The translations under genes were made by a program, and so were the position numbers. A DNA stretch of 64,000 bases from Bin95 sp965220855 (GTDB lineage: Bacteria; Pseudomonadota; Alphaproteobacteria; Bin95): positions 868,001 through 932,000 of the forward strand of contig CBDCQY010000001.1 in assembly GCA_965220855.1 (NCBI GenBank). Reading direction: 5' to 3'. Positions within the stretch are counted from its first letter, which is position 1; every line of letters begins with the position of its first letter. Below, one piece after another: positions 35,019 through 42,550 of this stretch. The notes under the pieces are model-generated. The model searched no databases. It worked only from the letters and a program-made list of their open reading frames with translations, and was not told where the DNA came from.

Positions 35019-35358
35019 GGAGATCGCGCGCAGCAGACCATGCGCCTGCAAGGTCGAACGGACCCACTTGTAGCTCCGCCGACAGCCATGCTCGCACACC
35101 AGATTCTCGTGGCAGTGCTTCGCGGTGAAGTCTCAGCTGCTCGTCTCGAACAACCCCAGCACCGCTACCGCCTCGTCCAACGGCGCGCGCCGCGCCGACG
35201 TTCGCCCCAGGCGGCGGTCATACAAGCCGTCCGCCCCCTCCGCCTCGAAGCGATCCCGCCAGGTCCAGAAGATCTGCTCCGACACCCCCAATATCTCTGC
35301 CGCCGCCAACTGGCCGGCGCGCGCGACGGCGGCGCCCGTAAAGCTGCTCGAACGTCAT
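35019..35358 (-). pseudogene. ISNCY-family transposase remnant
   Basis: Starting at ATG 35358 the reverse strand gives MTFEQLYGRRRR. After a frameshift it continues as QLAAAEILGVSEQIFW, ADGLYDRRLGRTSARRAP, an in-frame TGA, then DFTAKHCHE and RSYKWVRSTLQAHGLL. This is the N-terminal third of an ISNCY-type transposase with a frameshift, a stop and a missing catalytic part. The remnant ends against the stop of the tctA gene, so a deletion joined the element to tctA. Confidence 0.7.
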
Positions 35359-35425
35359 CGGCCTCAGTCTCTGCGTCTCCCGCGTCCCATGCATCCAAAC
35401 ACCCTATGGCCCGGCAGCCTTCCAA

Positions 35426-35471
35426 AACCGGACAGATCATCCGATACATGCGCCGGACATATGTCCGGTTT
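35426..35471. repeat. Palindromic repeats near the ISNCY remnant
   Basis: AAACCGGACA (35426-35435) is repeated in inverted form as TGTCCGGTTT (35462-35471). Inside the second copy CCGGACAT (35453-35460) and ATGTCCGG (35461-35468) form a perfect 16-bp palindrome. These may be the terminal repeats of the ISNCY element or a regulator site upstream of the tRNA gene; I cannot decide. Confidence 0.45.
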
Positions 35472-35496
35472 CGCGACACTGTATGCCACGCCCCCG

Positions 35497-35525
35497 TTGC
35501 GTCCGCCGGGTGGCCTCGCTATATC
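35497..35525 (+). promoter_or_regulatory. Candidate promoter of tRNA-Pro
   Basis: TTGCGT (35497-35502) and TATATC (35520-35525) are 17 bp apart. The -10 box ends 14 bp before the first base of the tRNA, the usual distance for a tRNA promoter. Confidence 0.55.
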
Positions 35526-35539
35526 AGGGGTGCGACGGC

Positions 35540-35616
35540 CGGAGTGTAGCTCAGCCTGGTAGAGCACTGTCTTCGGGAGGCAGGGGCCGCAAGTTCGAAT
35601 CTTGCCACTCCGACCA
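35540..35616 (+). tRNA. tRNA-Pro (anticodon CGG)
   Basis: A complete 77-nt cloverleaf. The acceptor stem is CGGAGTG (35540-35546) with CACTCCG (35606-35612), followed by discriminator A and an encoded CCA. The anticodon stem CTGTC/GGCAG encloses the loop TTCGGGA, giving anticodon CGG, which reads CCG proline codons. The T arm is GCAAG/CTTGC with loop TTCGAAT. A 5' C and the CGG anticodon are both usual for a proline tRNA. An IS remnant lies just upstream, and a short coding-like remnant downstream, so the 3' end could be an integration site. Confidence 0.93.
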
Positions 35617-35914
35617 TGCCCCGCGCCCCTCCCGGCCGCTGCCATGGCGTCACGCCGCTTGGGATAACGACATTCACCAACTGTTCAACGAAGCCGACTC
35701 CGCCAACATCGTGTTCGACCGGCTGGCCGCCTGCGGCGATTCACGCTTTCATGCGCTCATGGAGGCGGCGATCAGTCATCTGCGCGTCTTCGTGACGGAG
35801 ACGCTGCTGGTCAAGTTCCACGAGCAAGGCGACTCCGCCCGGGCGCCCGCCCTCGGCCTGGAGCCGCCCTTCTGCACGGCCGAGTTCGAGCTCCGGCCCG
35901 CCAGGGAAGACTGA
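35617..35914 (+). pseudogene. Possible gene fragment after the tRNA
   Basis: The open frame after the tRNA reads HQLFNEADSANIVFDRLAA, then FHALMEAAISHLRVFVTETLLV and a C-rich tail ending at 35914. It has no ATG near its beginning and continues through the tRNA in the computed frame. The segment FHALMEAAISHLRVFVTETLL faintly resembles the N-terminal helical region of intradiol ring-cleavage dioxygenases. I regard it as a possible remnant, not an intact gene. Confidence 0.25.
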
Positions 35915-35921
35915 AGGCCGA

Positions 35922-36308
35922 CTAGCGCCGGCCGGCGGGCGGCCCTTTCAGCTCCACCATGTTGCCCTCGGGGTCGTGGATATAGATCGAGGGGCCGTCG
36001 CCCTCGGCGCCGTAGCGCAGCATGGTCTCGCCCGCCTCGACGCCATGCGCCGCCAGATGCGCGCGAATCGCGTCTTCCTCGAAGGGCGCGATGCGCAGCG
36101 CCAGATGGTCCATATTGGCGCCGGCCGGCTCGGGCGCGCCCGGCAGCAGGTCGATCAGGCTCGCCCCGGCGCGCAGCTGCACCAGGCCGATGGCCTCCAC
36201 CCGGCGCTCCTCGCGGCAGCCGAGCACGCCCACATAGAAGGCGAGCGCCGCCTCCATGTCGCGAACGTTCAGCACCACATGGTCCAGTCCGCGAATCCGG
36301 AATGTCAT
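35922..36308 (-). CDS. VOC-family (glyoxalase/dioxygenase fold) protein
   Basis: A 128-residue vicinal-oxygen-chelate protein. It starts with RGLDHVVLNVRDMEAALAFY, the usual first beta-alpha unit with the metal His, continues with MDHLALRI (second metal His) and ends with GPSIYIHDPEGNMVELKG, carrying the metal Glu. Two such units make one barrel domain. The substrate is unknown; relatives include glyoxalase I, fosfomycin resistance and extradiol enzymes. It is divergent from the TetR gene, with 59 bp between the starts. Confidence 0.88.
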   Translation of the reverse strand: MTFRIRGLDHVVLNVRDMEAALAFYVGVLGCREERRVEAIGLVQLRAGASLIDLLPGAPEPAGANMDHLALRIAPFEEDAIRAHLAAHGVEAGETMLRYGAEGDGPSIYIHDPEGNMVELKGPPAGRR

Positions 36309-36367
36309 GGGAACCCTCCCCTTTCGCGCGATCCGGCCCCATATTGGCCCGTTGGGGAGGGCAAGTC

Positions 36368-36931
36368 ATGGATGACGACCGGATTCTGGACGCCGCGCTG
36401 GCGCTGGCGGGCGCGCACGGCTGGCGGCAGGCGAGCCTGCGCGAGATCGCGGCCGAAGCCGGCTGCGGCCTGGCCGAGGTCTATCGCCGCTTTCCCTCGC
36501 GGACGGCGTTCGCGGAGGCGCTGATCGCGCGCGCCGACGCCGCCATGCTGGCGGCGGACGAGCCGGAGGAGGGCGAGGCGGAGGAGTCGGCGCATGACCG
36601 GCTGTTCGACCTGCTGATGCGCCGATTTGACGCGCTCCGGCCGCATCGCGATGCGGTGGCGGCGCTCTGGCGCGACGCGCTCCGCCATCCGCCGGCCGCC
36701 GCCTGTCTGCTGCCGGCGCTGGCGCGCTCCATGGCCTGGCTTCTGGAAGCCGCCGGCGCGCCGCCGCGCCCGCCCTGCGGCCCCTTGCGGGTCAAGCTGC
36801 TCGCCGGCATCCATCTGTCCGCGATGCGCATCTGGCTGGAGGATGACAGCGAGGACCAGGCGCGCACCATGGCGCGGCTCGACAAGGCGCTCAGGCGCTG
36901 GGCGCCAGTGCTGCAGGGGGGCGCGCGCTGA
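36368..36931 (+). CDS. TetR-family regulator (COQ9-like C-terminus)
   Basis: A 187-residue protein with an N-terminal TetR helix-turn-helix: ILDAALALAGAHGWRQASL, then REIAAEAGCGLAEVYRRFPS. The rest (HDRLFDLLMRRFDALRPHRDAVAAL and LARSMAWLLEAAG) resembles the TetR/COQ9-like proteins of alphaproteobacteria. GGGAGGG lies seven bases before the ATG at 36368; a longer upstream frame is not supported. It lies directly upstream of the phasin gene. It could be a regulator of local genes, or a COQ9-like accessory of quinone synthesis. Confidence 0.8.
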   Translation: MDDDRILDAALALAGAHGWRQASLREIAAEAGCGLAEVYRRFPSRTAFAEALIARADAAMLAADEPEEGEAEESAHDRLFDLLMRRFDALRPHRDAVAALWRDALRHPPAAACLLPALARSMAWLLEAAGAPPRPPCGPLRVKLLAGIHLSAMRIWLEDDSEDQARTMARLDKALRRWAPVLQGGAR

Positions 36932-36935
36932 AAAA

Positions 36936-36989
36936 TTTGTGCAGCGCACAAAAAAATTTCTTGACGCTGCATTGCAGCATATCCATATT
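36936..36989 (+). promoter_or_regulatory. Phasin promoter with two TGC-N3-GCA operators
   Basis: TTGACG (36961-36966) and CATATT (36984-36989) are 17 bp apart, a strong sigma70-like promoter. CTGCATTGCAG (36967-36977) lies between the boxes. A second palindrome, TTTGTGC-AGC-GCACAAA, lies at 36936-36952. Both have the core TGC-N3-GCA, and the first fits CTGC-N3-4-GCAG, the site reported for the phasin repressor PhaR. A repressor bound there would block RNA polymerase until PHA granules titrate it. Confidence 0.65.
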
Positions 36990-37059
36990 GCGTTGCGAGA
37001 CGGCAAGCGCGGAGCGGGCGAGGCCCGCCCTCCACCCAGCAACGGAGAGCACAGGACCG

Positions 37060-37512
37060 ATGTACAAGATGCCATTCGTCGATTTCGACCCGGCCAAGGC
37101 CGGCTTCACCATGCCGAGCTTCGACGCCGAGGGCGCCGTGGCGCTGCACCGCAAGAATGTCGAGGCCATGACCGCCGCCGGCCAGACCGCCTTCGAGGGC
37201 GCGGGCGCGCTGATGCGCCGCCAGGGCGAGCTGGCGCGCGAGGCGGTGGAAGCCTCGACGGCCAACATGAACCTGCTGTTCGCCGAGACGAGCCTCGAGG
37301 ACAAGGCCGGGCGCGGCGCGGCGCTGGCCAAGGGCGCCTGGGAATCGACCGTCGCCGGCGCGGGCGAGCTCGCGGAACTGTCGGCCCGGACCGGCCGCGA
37401 GGTGTTCGCCATGATCGACAAGCGGGTCCGCGAGGCCATGGACGAGACCGCCGCCATGCTGGTCCCGGCCGGCAAGCCCGAGGACAAGCCGGCGGCTCCC
37501 GCCAACACATAG
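37060..37512 (+). CDS. Phasin family protein (PHA granule-associated)
   Basis: A 150-residue helical protein of the phasin family. It has an N-terminal FVDFDPAKAGFTMPSFD linker, then amphipathic helices containing HRKNVEAMTAAGQTAFEGA, RRQGELAREAVEASTANM and a C-terminal Ala/Pro/Lys-rich tail. Phasins coat polyhydroxyalkanoate granules. AGGA lies three bases before the ATG and GGAGAG further upstream. It is a single-gene unit: its own promoter with operators upstream and a strong terminator 27 bp after the stop. No PHA synthase is in the window. Confidence 0.85.
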   Translation: MYKMPFVDFDPAKAGFTMPSFDAEGAVALHRKNVEAMTAAGQTAFEGAGALMRRQGELAREAVEASTANMNLLFAETSLEDKAGRGAALAKGAWESTVAGAGELAELSARTGREVFAMIDKRVREAMDETAAMLVPAGKPEDKPAAPANT

Positions 37513-37538
37513 GCGCGTTGTCCCTCCCCATCGCGCCA

Positions 37539-37569
37539 GGCCGCCCCCTCGGGGGCGGCCTTTTTCTTT
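37539..37569 (+). terminator. Rho-independent terminator after the phasin gene
   Basis: GGCCGCCCC at 37539-37547 pairs with GGGGCGGCC at 37552-37560 over nine base pairs with a CTCG-type loop, followed by TTTTTCTTT (37561-37569). This is a typical strong intrinsic terminator. Confidence 0.9.
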
Positions 37570-37592
37570 GCAGGATGGCGCGACCTGCCCGA

Positions 37593-38192
37593 TCAGCACG
37601 TCTTGCGCAGATAGCCGCTGCAATTGTTCAGATCGTCCGCATCGTGGATGCTCACGGTCACCTTGTTGCGGATCTCCGGAAGAAATTGAACATTGGTTCC
37701 GCGCGGCTGATCGCAAAGAGTGCTGATATAACATTTGTAGTCGTCCGTCATCCTCACATAAGCGTTCCTCGTCTGACAGGTTGCAGCCGCTGGACTATTC
37801 CCCCATGCGGTCTTGCATTTTTGTGTCGTGATCTTGTCGGACCGGTTGCACATATTGGTGTCGTTCTTGCAGCATTTTATAGACAGATAACCCGAAATGC
37901 TCTCGGTCACAGACTGATCGTCGCTCAGCGTGACGGTCTTGTCGGTCCGTTTTTCGCGATCGATGCCCGCGACGACCGTGCCCAGGCTGGAGCACAGATT
38001 CTTGACCGTGTAGGTCGTGATGATCGGGCGGTGGATCGTGTTCTCCTTCGACGCCTCGAGGCACTCGGCGTCATCGGCGTCGATCGTCTCGGTGTTCTCG
38101 CCCTCGCAGACGGCCCTGGCCTGGCTCGCCACCCCGGTCACCAGCAGCATGGCGAGCGCGGCCGACAGGATCGGGCGTGAAATCGAACGCAT
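37593..38192 (-). CDS. Secreted cysteine-rich protein of unknown function
   Basis: A 199-residue protein with a clear signal peptide (PILSAALAMLLVTGVASQARA) and a mature part with 12 cysteines, including KCCKND, so up to six disulfides. No known domain is recognised. The mature part is rich in Thr, Asp and Asn, and its DNA is less GC-rich than the neighbours, which may mean recent acquisition. It converges on the phasin terminator. It may be a periplasmic or secreted disulfide-stabilised protein, for instance an inhibitor, lectin or toxin-like factor, but nothing decides this. Confidence 0.7.
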   Translation of the reverse strand: MRSISRPILSAALAMLLVTGVASQARAVCEGENTETIDADDAECLEASKENTIHRPIITTYTVKNLCSSLGTVVAGIDREKRTDKTVTLSDDQSVTESISGYLSIKCCKNDTNMCNRSDKITTQKCKTAWGNSPAAATCQTRNAYVRMTDDYKCYISTLCDQPRGTNVQFLPEIRNKVTVSIHDADDLNNCSGYLRKTC

Positions 38193-38401
38193 GGCTGAAC
38201 TCCTTCCTTGCAGTGCGCAGCCATATCGAATCGCAAACGGAGGGAGAGTGTCAAGCGGTCCGTCGAGCGGGCCGGCGGGCGGCGAGCCCGCATTCCCCCT
38301 GCCGGGCTGCGAGACAGGACCCGCCGCGTCTGCTAAGCCGTCGCTGAAATGGCGGGAGACGGTGCGGATTTGGGAAGCGACGGGGTGGAGATGTGGGGGC
38401 G

Positions 38402-39178
38402 ATGATGGGTGGGGACGGGGGTGCGCCGGAGATGCTGGACCGTGAGGACGGGCCGCCGCTCGCCTTTCGGCGGCTGGCGGGCGCCGGGCCGGGGGTGGTG
38501 TTCCTCGGCGGCTTCATGTCCGACATGACCGGCGACAAGGCGGGCGCGCTCTCGGACTTCTGCCGCGCGCGCGGACGCGCCTTCCTGCGCTTCGACTATC
38601 GCGGCCATGGCGCCTCGGGCGGGCGCTTCGAGGAGGCCGTGCTCTCGGACTGGCTCGCCGACAGCCTCGCCATGCTCGACGGCATGACCGAGGGGCCGCA
38701 GATCCTGGTCGGCTCCAGCATGGGCGGCTGGCTGATGCTGCTGGCCGCGCTCGCCCGCCCGGAGCGCGTCCATGGGCTGGTCGGCATTGCGCCCGCGCCG
38801 GACTTCGTGCGCCGCATGGCGGCCGCGCTCGCGCCCGAGGAGCGCCGGGCGCTCGACCGGCAGGGCTTCTTCCTCCGCCCGAGCGACTATGGCGACGGCC
38901 CCTACACCATCACCCGGGCGCTGCTGGAGGACGGCGAGCGCCACTGCCTGCTGGACGGCCCGATCCCGATCCGCCGCCCGGTGCGCTTCCTGCACGGCAT
39001 GCGCGACGACGCCGTGCCCTGGCGCCAGACGCTGCAGCTGGTCGAGCGGCTGGAAGGCGAGGATGTGCGCGCGACCTTCGTCAAGGACGGCGACCACCGG
39101 CTGAGCCGCCCGGCGGACCTCGCCCTGCTGACCCGGACGCTGGAGGCGCTCCCGACGGACCCCCCGGCGGCTCAGTAG
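38402..39178 (+). CDS. Alpha/beta hydrolase, ABHD10-like
   Basis: A 258-residue alpha/beta hydrolase. The oxyanion segment is VVFLGGFMSDMTGDKA, FDYRGHGASGG follows, the nucleophile elbow is GSSMGG, the acid lies in GMRDDAVPW and the histidine in DGDHRLSRP. This set resembles ABHD10-type thioesterases and acylglycerol-like hydrolases. ATGs at 38402, 38405 and 38432 are all in frame; I take 38402, with GGGGGCG just upstream. The stop overlaps that of ahcY, which is convergent. Confidence 0.82.
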   Translation: MMGGDGGAPEMLDREDGPPLAFRRLAGAGPGVVFLGGFMSDMTGDKAGALSDFCRARGRAFLRFDYRGHGASGGRFEEAVLSDWLADSLAMLDGMTEGPQILVGSSMGGWLMLLAALARPERVHGLVGIAPAPDFVRRMAAALAPEERRALDRQGFFLRPSDYGDGPYTITRALLEDGERHCLLDGPIPIRRPVRFLHGMRDDAVPWRQTLQLVERLEGEDVRATFVKDGDHRLSRPADLALLTRTLEALPTDPPAAQ

Positions 39179-40458
39179 CGGTAATAGTCCGGCTTGAACG
39201 GCCCTTCCGCCGCGACGCCGATATAGTCCGCCTGGGCGGGGCTGAGCTCGGTCAGCCGGGCGCCGAGCCGGTCGAGATGCAGCCTGGCGACCTTCTCGTC
39301 GAGATGCTTGGGCAGCACATGCACCTGGCGATCGTAGCGCGCGCCGTTGGTCCACAGTTCGATCTGCGCCAGCACCTGGTTGGAGAAGCTGGCCGACATC
39401 ACGAAGCTCGGATGGCCGGTGGCGCAGCCGAGATTCACCAGCCGGCCCTCCGCCAGCAGGATCAGCCGCTTGCCGTCGGGGAACTCGACCTCATCGACCT
39501 GCGGCTTGACATTGTGCCAGACCAGATTGCGCAGCGCATCGACCGCGATCTCGCGGTCGAAATGGCCGATATTGCAAAGGATCGCCCGATCCTTCATCGC
39601 GCGCATATGGTCGAGCGTCACCACATCGGTGTTGCCGGTGGCGGTCACCACGATATCCACCCGGTCGGCGACATCCTCCAGCCGCACCACCTCATAGCCG
39701 GCCATGCAGGCCTGCAGCGCGCAGATCGGGTCGATCTCGGTCACCATCACCCGAGCGCCCTGGCTGCGCAGGCTCTCGGCCGAACCTTTGCCGACATCGC
39801 CGAAGCCGCAGACCAGCGCCGTCTTGCCGGCGATCATGACGTCGGTGGCGCGCTTCACGCCGTCCACCAGGCTCTCGCGACACCCGTAGAGATTGTCGAA
39901 CTTGGACTTGGTGACCGAATCGTTGACATTGAAGGCCGGGCAGGCAAGCGTGCCGTCCCGGGCCATCTCGTAGAGGCGGAGCACGCCGGTGGTGGTCTCC
40001 TCCGAGACGCCGCGCACATCGGCCATGAGCGCCGAATAGTCCTCATGCATGATCTGCGTGAGATCGCCGCCATCGTCCAGCAGCAGGTTGGGCCGCCAGC
40101 CGTCCGGCCCCTCGATCGTGCGGCGCACGCAGCGCCAGTAGTCCTCCTCCGTCTCCCCCTTCCAGGCGAACACCGGCACGCCGGCCTCGGCCATGGCGGC
40201 GGCGGCCTGGTCCTGGGTGGAGAAGATGTTGCAGGACGACCAGCGCACCTCCGCGCCGAGCGCCATCAGCGTTTCGATCAGCACGGCGGTCTGGATGGTC
40301 ATGTGCAGGCAGCCGGCGATGCGCGCGCCCGCCAGCGGGCGGGCCGGGCCGAATTCCTCGCGGATCGCCATCAGACCCGGCATCTCGGTCTCGGCGATGG
40401 CGATTTCCTTGCGGCCCCAGTCGGCGAGCGCGATATCGGCAACCTCGTAATCGGGCAT
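39172..40458 (-). CDS. ahcY: Adenosylhomocysteinase
   Basis: Hydrolyses S-adenosylhomocysteine to adenosine and homocysteine in the methyl cycle. The 428-residue protein has the family landmarks: HMTIQTAVLIETLMALGAEV, DDGGDLT, NVNDSVTKSKFDN, the NAD-binding VCGFGDVGKG, CNIGHFDREI, LAEGRLVNLGCATGHPS and the C-terminal KPDYYRY with its active-site Lys and Tyr. The long insertion of some AhcY forms is absent. I start at ATG 40458, after a GGAGGACC. A leader hairpin with TGCTCC/GGAGCA arms (40484-40499) does not match a known riboswitch. It lies 88 bp after the HPr gene in the conserved cluster. Confidence 0.95.
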   Translation of the reverse strand: MPDYEVADIALADWGRKEIAIAETEMPGLMAIREEFGPARPLAGARIAGCLHMTIQTAVLIETLMALGAEVRWSSCNIFSTQDQAAAAMAEAGVPVFAWKGETEEDYWRCVRRTIEGPDGWRPNLLLDDGGDLTQIMHEDYSALMADVRGVSEETTTGVLRLYEMARDGTLACPAFNVNDSVTKSKFDNLYGCRESLVDGVKRATDVMIAGKTALVCGFGDVGKGSAESLRSQGARVMVTEIDPICALQACMAGYEVVRLEDVADRVDIVVTATGNTDVVTLDHMRAMKDRAILCNIGHFDREIAVDALRNLVWHNVKPQVDEVEFPDGKRLILLAEGRLVNLGCATGHPSFVMSASFSNQVLAQIELWTNGARYDRQVHVLPKHLDEKVARLHLDRLGARLTELSPAQADYIGVAAEGPFKPDYYRY

Positions 40459-40546
40459 GAGCGGGCGGTCCTCCGGTGGCGGATGCTCCGGCGGGAGCAC
40501 CCGCGCCTATAGCAACCGGCCCCGCCGGCTTCAACCGGACCCGCCG

Positions 40547-40813
40547 TCACACCTCGCTGAAGCCGTCGGCGACCAGCGCCCGGAGCGCCTCGAACGCCGC
40601 CGCCGCGTCCACGCCCCGGCAGACCAGCTCGATCTCGCAGCCGGGTCCCGCGCCGAGCAGCAACAGGCCCATGATCGACCGGCCGGGCACGGTCATGTCG
40701 TGATGCGCGACCTCGATCTCCGCCTCGAAGCGCTCGGCGAGCGCGACGAAGCGCGCTGCGGCCCGCGCATGCAGCCCCCGCTCATTGACGATCCGCAGCA
40801 GCCCCCGCTGCAT
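40547..40813 (-). CDS. HPr phosphocarrier of the PTS-Ntr type
   Basis: An 88-residue HPr. The phosphorylated His15 is in NERGLHARAAARF and the regulatory Ser46 in VPGRSIMGLLLLG. In alphaproteobacteria such HPr proteins act with EI-Ntr and EIIA in a regulatory phosphorelay, and Ser46 is the target of the HPr kinase encoded three genes upstream. The ATG shares a base with the stop of the EIIA gene (TGATG). The fully open chain of EIIA, HPr and HPr kinase implies regulation, not sugar uptake; no EII permease is present. Confidence 0.93.
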   Translation of the reverse strand: MQRGLLRIVNERGLHARAAARFVALAERFEAEIEVAHHDMTVPGRSIMGLLLLGAGPGCEIELVCRGVDAAAAFEALRALVADGFSEV

Positions 40814-41229
40814 CAGCCGGAGGGCTCGGCCAGGAGCCGGGAGGCGATCTGGATATATTTGCGCCCCGCTTCCTCGGCGTCCGCCACCGCCTCGGCCAGC
40901 GTCTTGTTTTGGCGGCAGGTCGCGAGCTTCACCAGCATCGGCAGATTGACCCCGGCCACCACCTCCACCTCGCCCCGATTGGCCGCGCCCAGCACGGAGA
41001 TGGCGAGATTGGAGGGCGTGCCGCCGAACATGTCGGTCAGCAGCACCACGCCCTCGCCGCTGTCGAGCTCGCGGCAGATGCGCCCGATCTCGGCGCGCCG
41101 GTCCTCCATGTCGTCGTCCGGGCCGATGCAGATGGCGGCCACCTGCTGCTGCGCCCCCACCACATGTTCGAGGGCGGCGAGCAGTTCGGCTGCGAGCCGG
41201 CCATGCGTGACCAGCGCCAGGGCGATCAT
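40813..41229 (-). CDS. PTS EIIA component, mannose/fructose (EIIA-Man) family
   Basis: A 138-residue EIIA-Man-type protein. His9 (ALVTHGRLA) is the phosphorylation site and LLTDMFGGTPSNLA the family motif. EIIA-Man proteins without a permease are known in alphaproteobacteria as regulatory partners of ChvGI, HPr kinase and the stringent/carbon response. The stop overlaps the HPr start and the start overlaps the rapZ stop, so the protein is translationally coupled to both. Confidence 0.93.
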   Translation of the reverse strand: MIALALVTHGRLAAELLAALEHVVGAQQQVAAICIGPDDDMEDRRAEIGRICRELDSGEGVVLLTDMFGGTPSNLAISVLGAANRGEVEVVAGVNLPMLVKLATCRQNKTLAEAVADAEEAGRKYIQIASRLLAEPSG

Positions 41230-42116
41230 GGGCTGTCCTCCGTTGCGGGCGTCGCCGCGCGCGTTCCGTCGATGTCGCGATGGGCGAGCGTCGCCCGCCA
41301 GCCGCCGTCGCGCAAGAGCCGGCCGAGCGCCTCTGCGGTGACCACCGAGCGGTGCCGCCCGCCGGTGCAGCCGACGGCGATGGTGAGATAGGCGCGCCCC
41401 TCGCGCGCATAGCGCGGCAGCAGCCGCCCGAGCAGCGCCCGCAGATTGTCCAGGAAGGGCGCATATTCCGGGTCGGCGGCGACATGCGCCGCCACCGCCG
41501 GCTCCAGGCCGGTGAGCGGGCGCAGCGACTCGACATAGTGGGGATTGGCCAGAAAGCGCATGTCGAACACCAGGTCCGCCTCGCGCGGCAGGCCGAGTCG
41601 GAAGGAGAAGGAGGTTACGAAGATCGCCATGCCCTGCTGCGGATCGGTGGTGAAATGCGCCCGCAGCAGGCGGCGCAGATCGTGCGCGGAGAGCAGCGAG
41701 GTGTCGATCACGATCTCCGCCGTGCGGCGCAGCGGCTCCAGCACGCGGCGCTCGCGCTCGATGGCCGCCACCGGACTGTCGCCGGGGGCCGCCATGGGGT
41801 GGCGCCGGCGGGTCTCGGTGAAGCGCCGGGCGAGCGTCTCGTCGTCGGCGTGCAGGAACACCGGCGCCAGCCCGTCATCGGCCATGCGCGCCAGCAGCGA
41901 CTCGACGGCGAAGTCGCGCGCGCGGGCGTCGATGCCGACCGCGAGCGGCCGCCCGGAAGCTTCCCCCGCCAGCCCGTCCAGCATGGCGAGCGGGATATTG
42001 TCGATCGCCTCGAAGCCGAGGTCCTCCAGCGCCTTGAGCGCGGTGGAGCGCCCGGCCCCGGACATGCCGGTCACCAGGACGAGCCGTCTCGGACTGGATC
42101 GGTTATCGTCGGTCAT
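41226..42116 (-). CDS. rapZ: RNase adapter protein RapZ
   Basis: A 296-residue RapZ/YvcJ-family nucleotide-binding protein. The Walker A is GMSGAGRSTALKALEDLGFE, in which Arg takes the place of the usual Lys, as in other alphaproteobacteria. FSFRLGLPREADLVFDMRFLANPHY is the central motif, and IAVGCTGGRHRSVV the C-terminal phosphosugar site. In enterobacteria it guides RNase E cleavage of GlmZ; in alphaproteobacteria the role is less clear. It overlaps hprK and EIIA at both ends, making a single operon. Confidence 0.93.
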   Translation of the reverse strand: MTDDNRSSPRRLVLVTGMSGAGRSTALKALEDLGFEAIDNIPLAMLDGLAGEASGRPLAVGIDARARDFAVESLLARMADDGLAPVFLHADDETLARRFTETRRRHPMAAPGDSPVAAIERERRVLEPLRRTAEIVIDTSLLSAHDLRRLLRAHFTTDPQQGMAIFVTSFSFRLGLPREADLVFDMRFLANPHYVESLRPLTGLEPAVAAHVAADPEYAPFLDNLRALLGRLLPRYAREGRAYLTIAVGCTGGRHRSVVTAEALGRLLRDGGWRATLAHRDIDGTRAATPATEDSP

Positions 42117-42550
42117 CGCCGCCCGGCATCATCGACCCCGCCCTTATCCTCCGACGCCATGCGCGCCGCAAGCCGCAGTTTGATCGCGGCCGAAATCTCG
42201 AAGGGCTGGAGGCGGATATGCCGCAACGGCCGGCCGAGCACCGCCCGCCACGCCTCCTCCGGCAGCCGTTCGGGGGGCTGGAGATCGACCGCCAGCACCA
42301 GCGGCGCGCCCTCCAGCGCCTCGAACCGCAGGATGCCGAGGCCCCGCACCTCCAGCCGTCCGCCGGCCTGAGGCAGCGGCGCGGCCCAGAGGCGCCCGTC
42401 GCGGAGGCTCAGCACCGTCACATCGTCGGCCACCAGCCGGGCGCCGGCCTCGATCGCCCGGAGCGCGAGGTCGGACTTGCCCGCTCCCGAGGGGCCGCAG
42501 AGCAGCACGCCCCGGCCGTCGAAGGCGACGCAGCTTGCATGGACGCGCAT
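42113..42550 (-). CDS. hprK: Short HPr kinase/phosphorylase
   Basis: A 145-residue alphaproteobacterial HprK, only the C-terminal catalytic domain of the full Gram-positive enzyme. The P-loop is CGPSGAGKSDLALRAI, LVADDV is Walker B-like, and LEVRGLGILRF is the conserved HprK signature. It should phosphorylate HPr on Ser46. Its ATG overlaps the stop of the sensor kinase gene and its stop overlaps rapZ. In relatives the gene connects the ChvGI two-component system to the PTS-Ntr relay. Confidence 0.92.
   Translation of the reverse strand: MRVHASCVAFDGRGVLLCGPSGAGKSDLALRAIEAGARLVADDVTVLSLRDGRLWAAPLPQAGGRLEVRGLGILRFEALEGAPLVLAVDLQPPERLPEEAWRAVLGRPLRHIRLQPFEISAAIKLRLAARMASEDKGGVDDAGRR

Noticed and set aside
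35483..35914. A 143-residue gene starting upstream of the tRNA
   Set aside because: The frame runs straight through the tRNA-Pro gene and its first half translates the tRNA; only the second half may be a gene remnant.
40459..40546. An SAH or SAM/SAH riboswitch upstream of ahcY
   Set aside because: There is a 6-bp hairpin (40484-40499), but I do not see the conserved loops or pseudoknot of these riboswitch classes.
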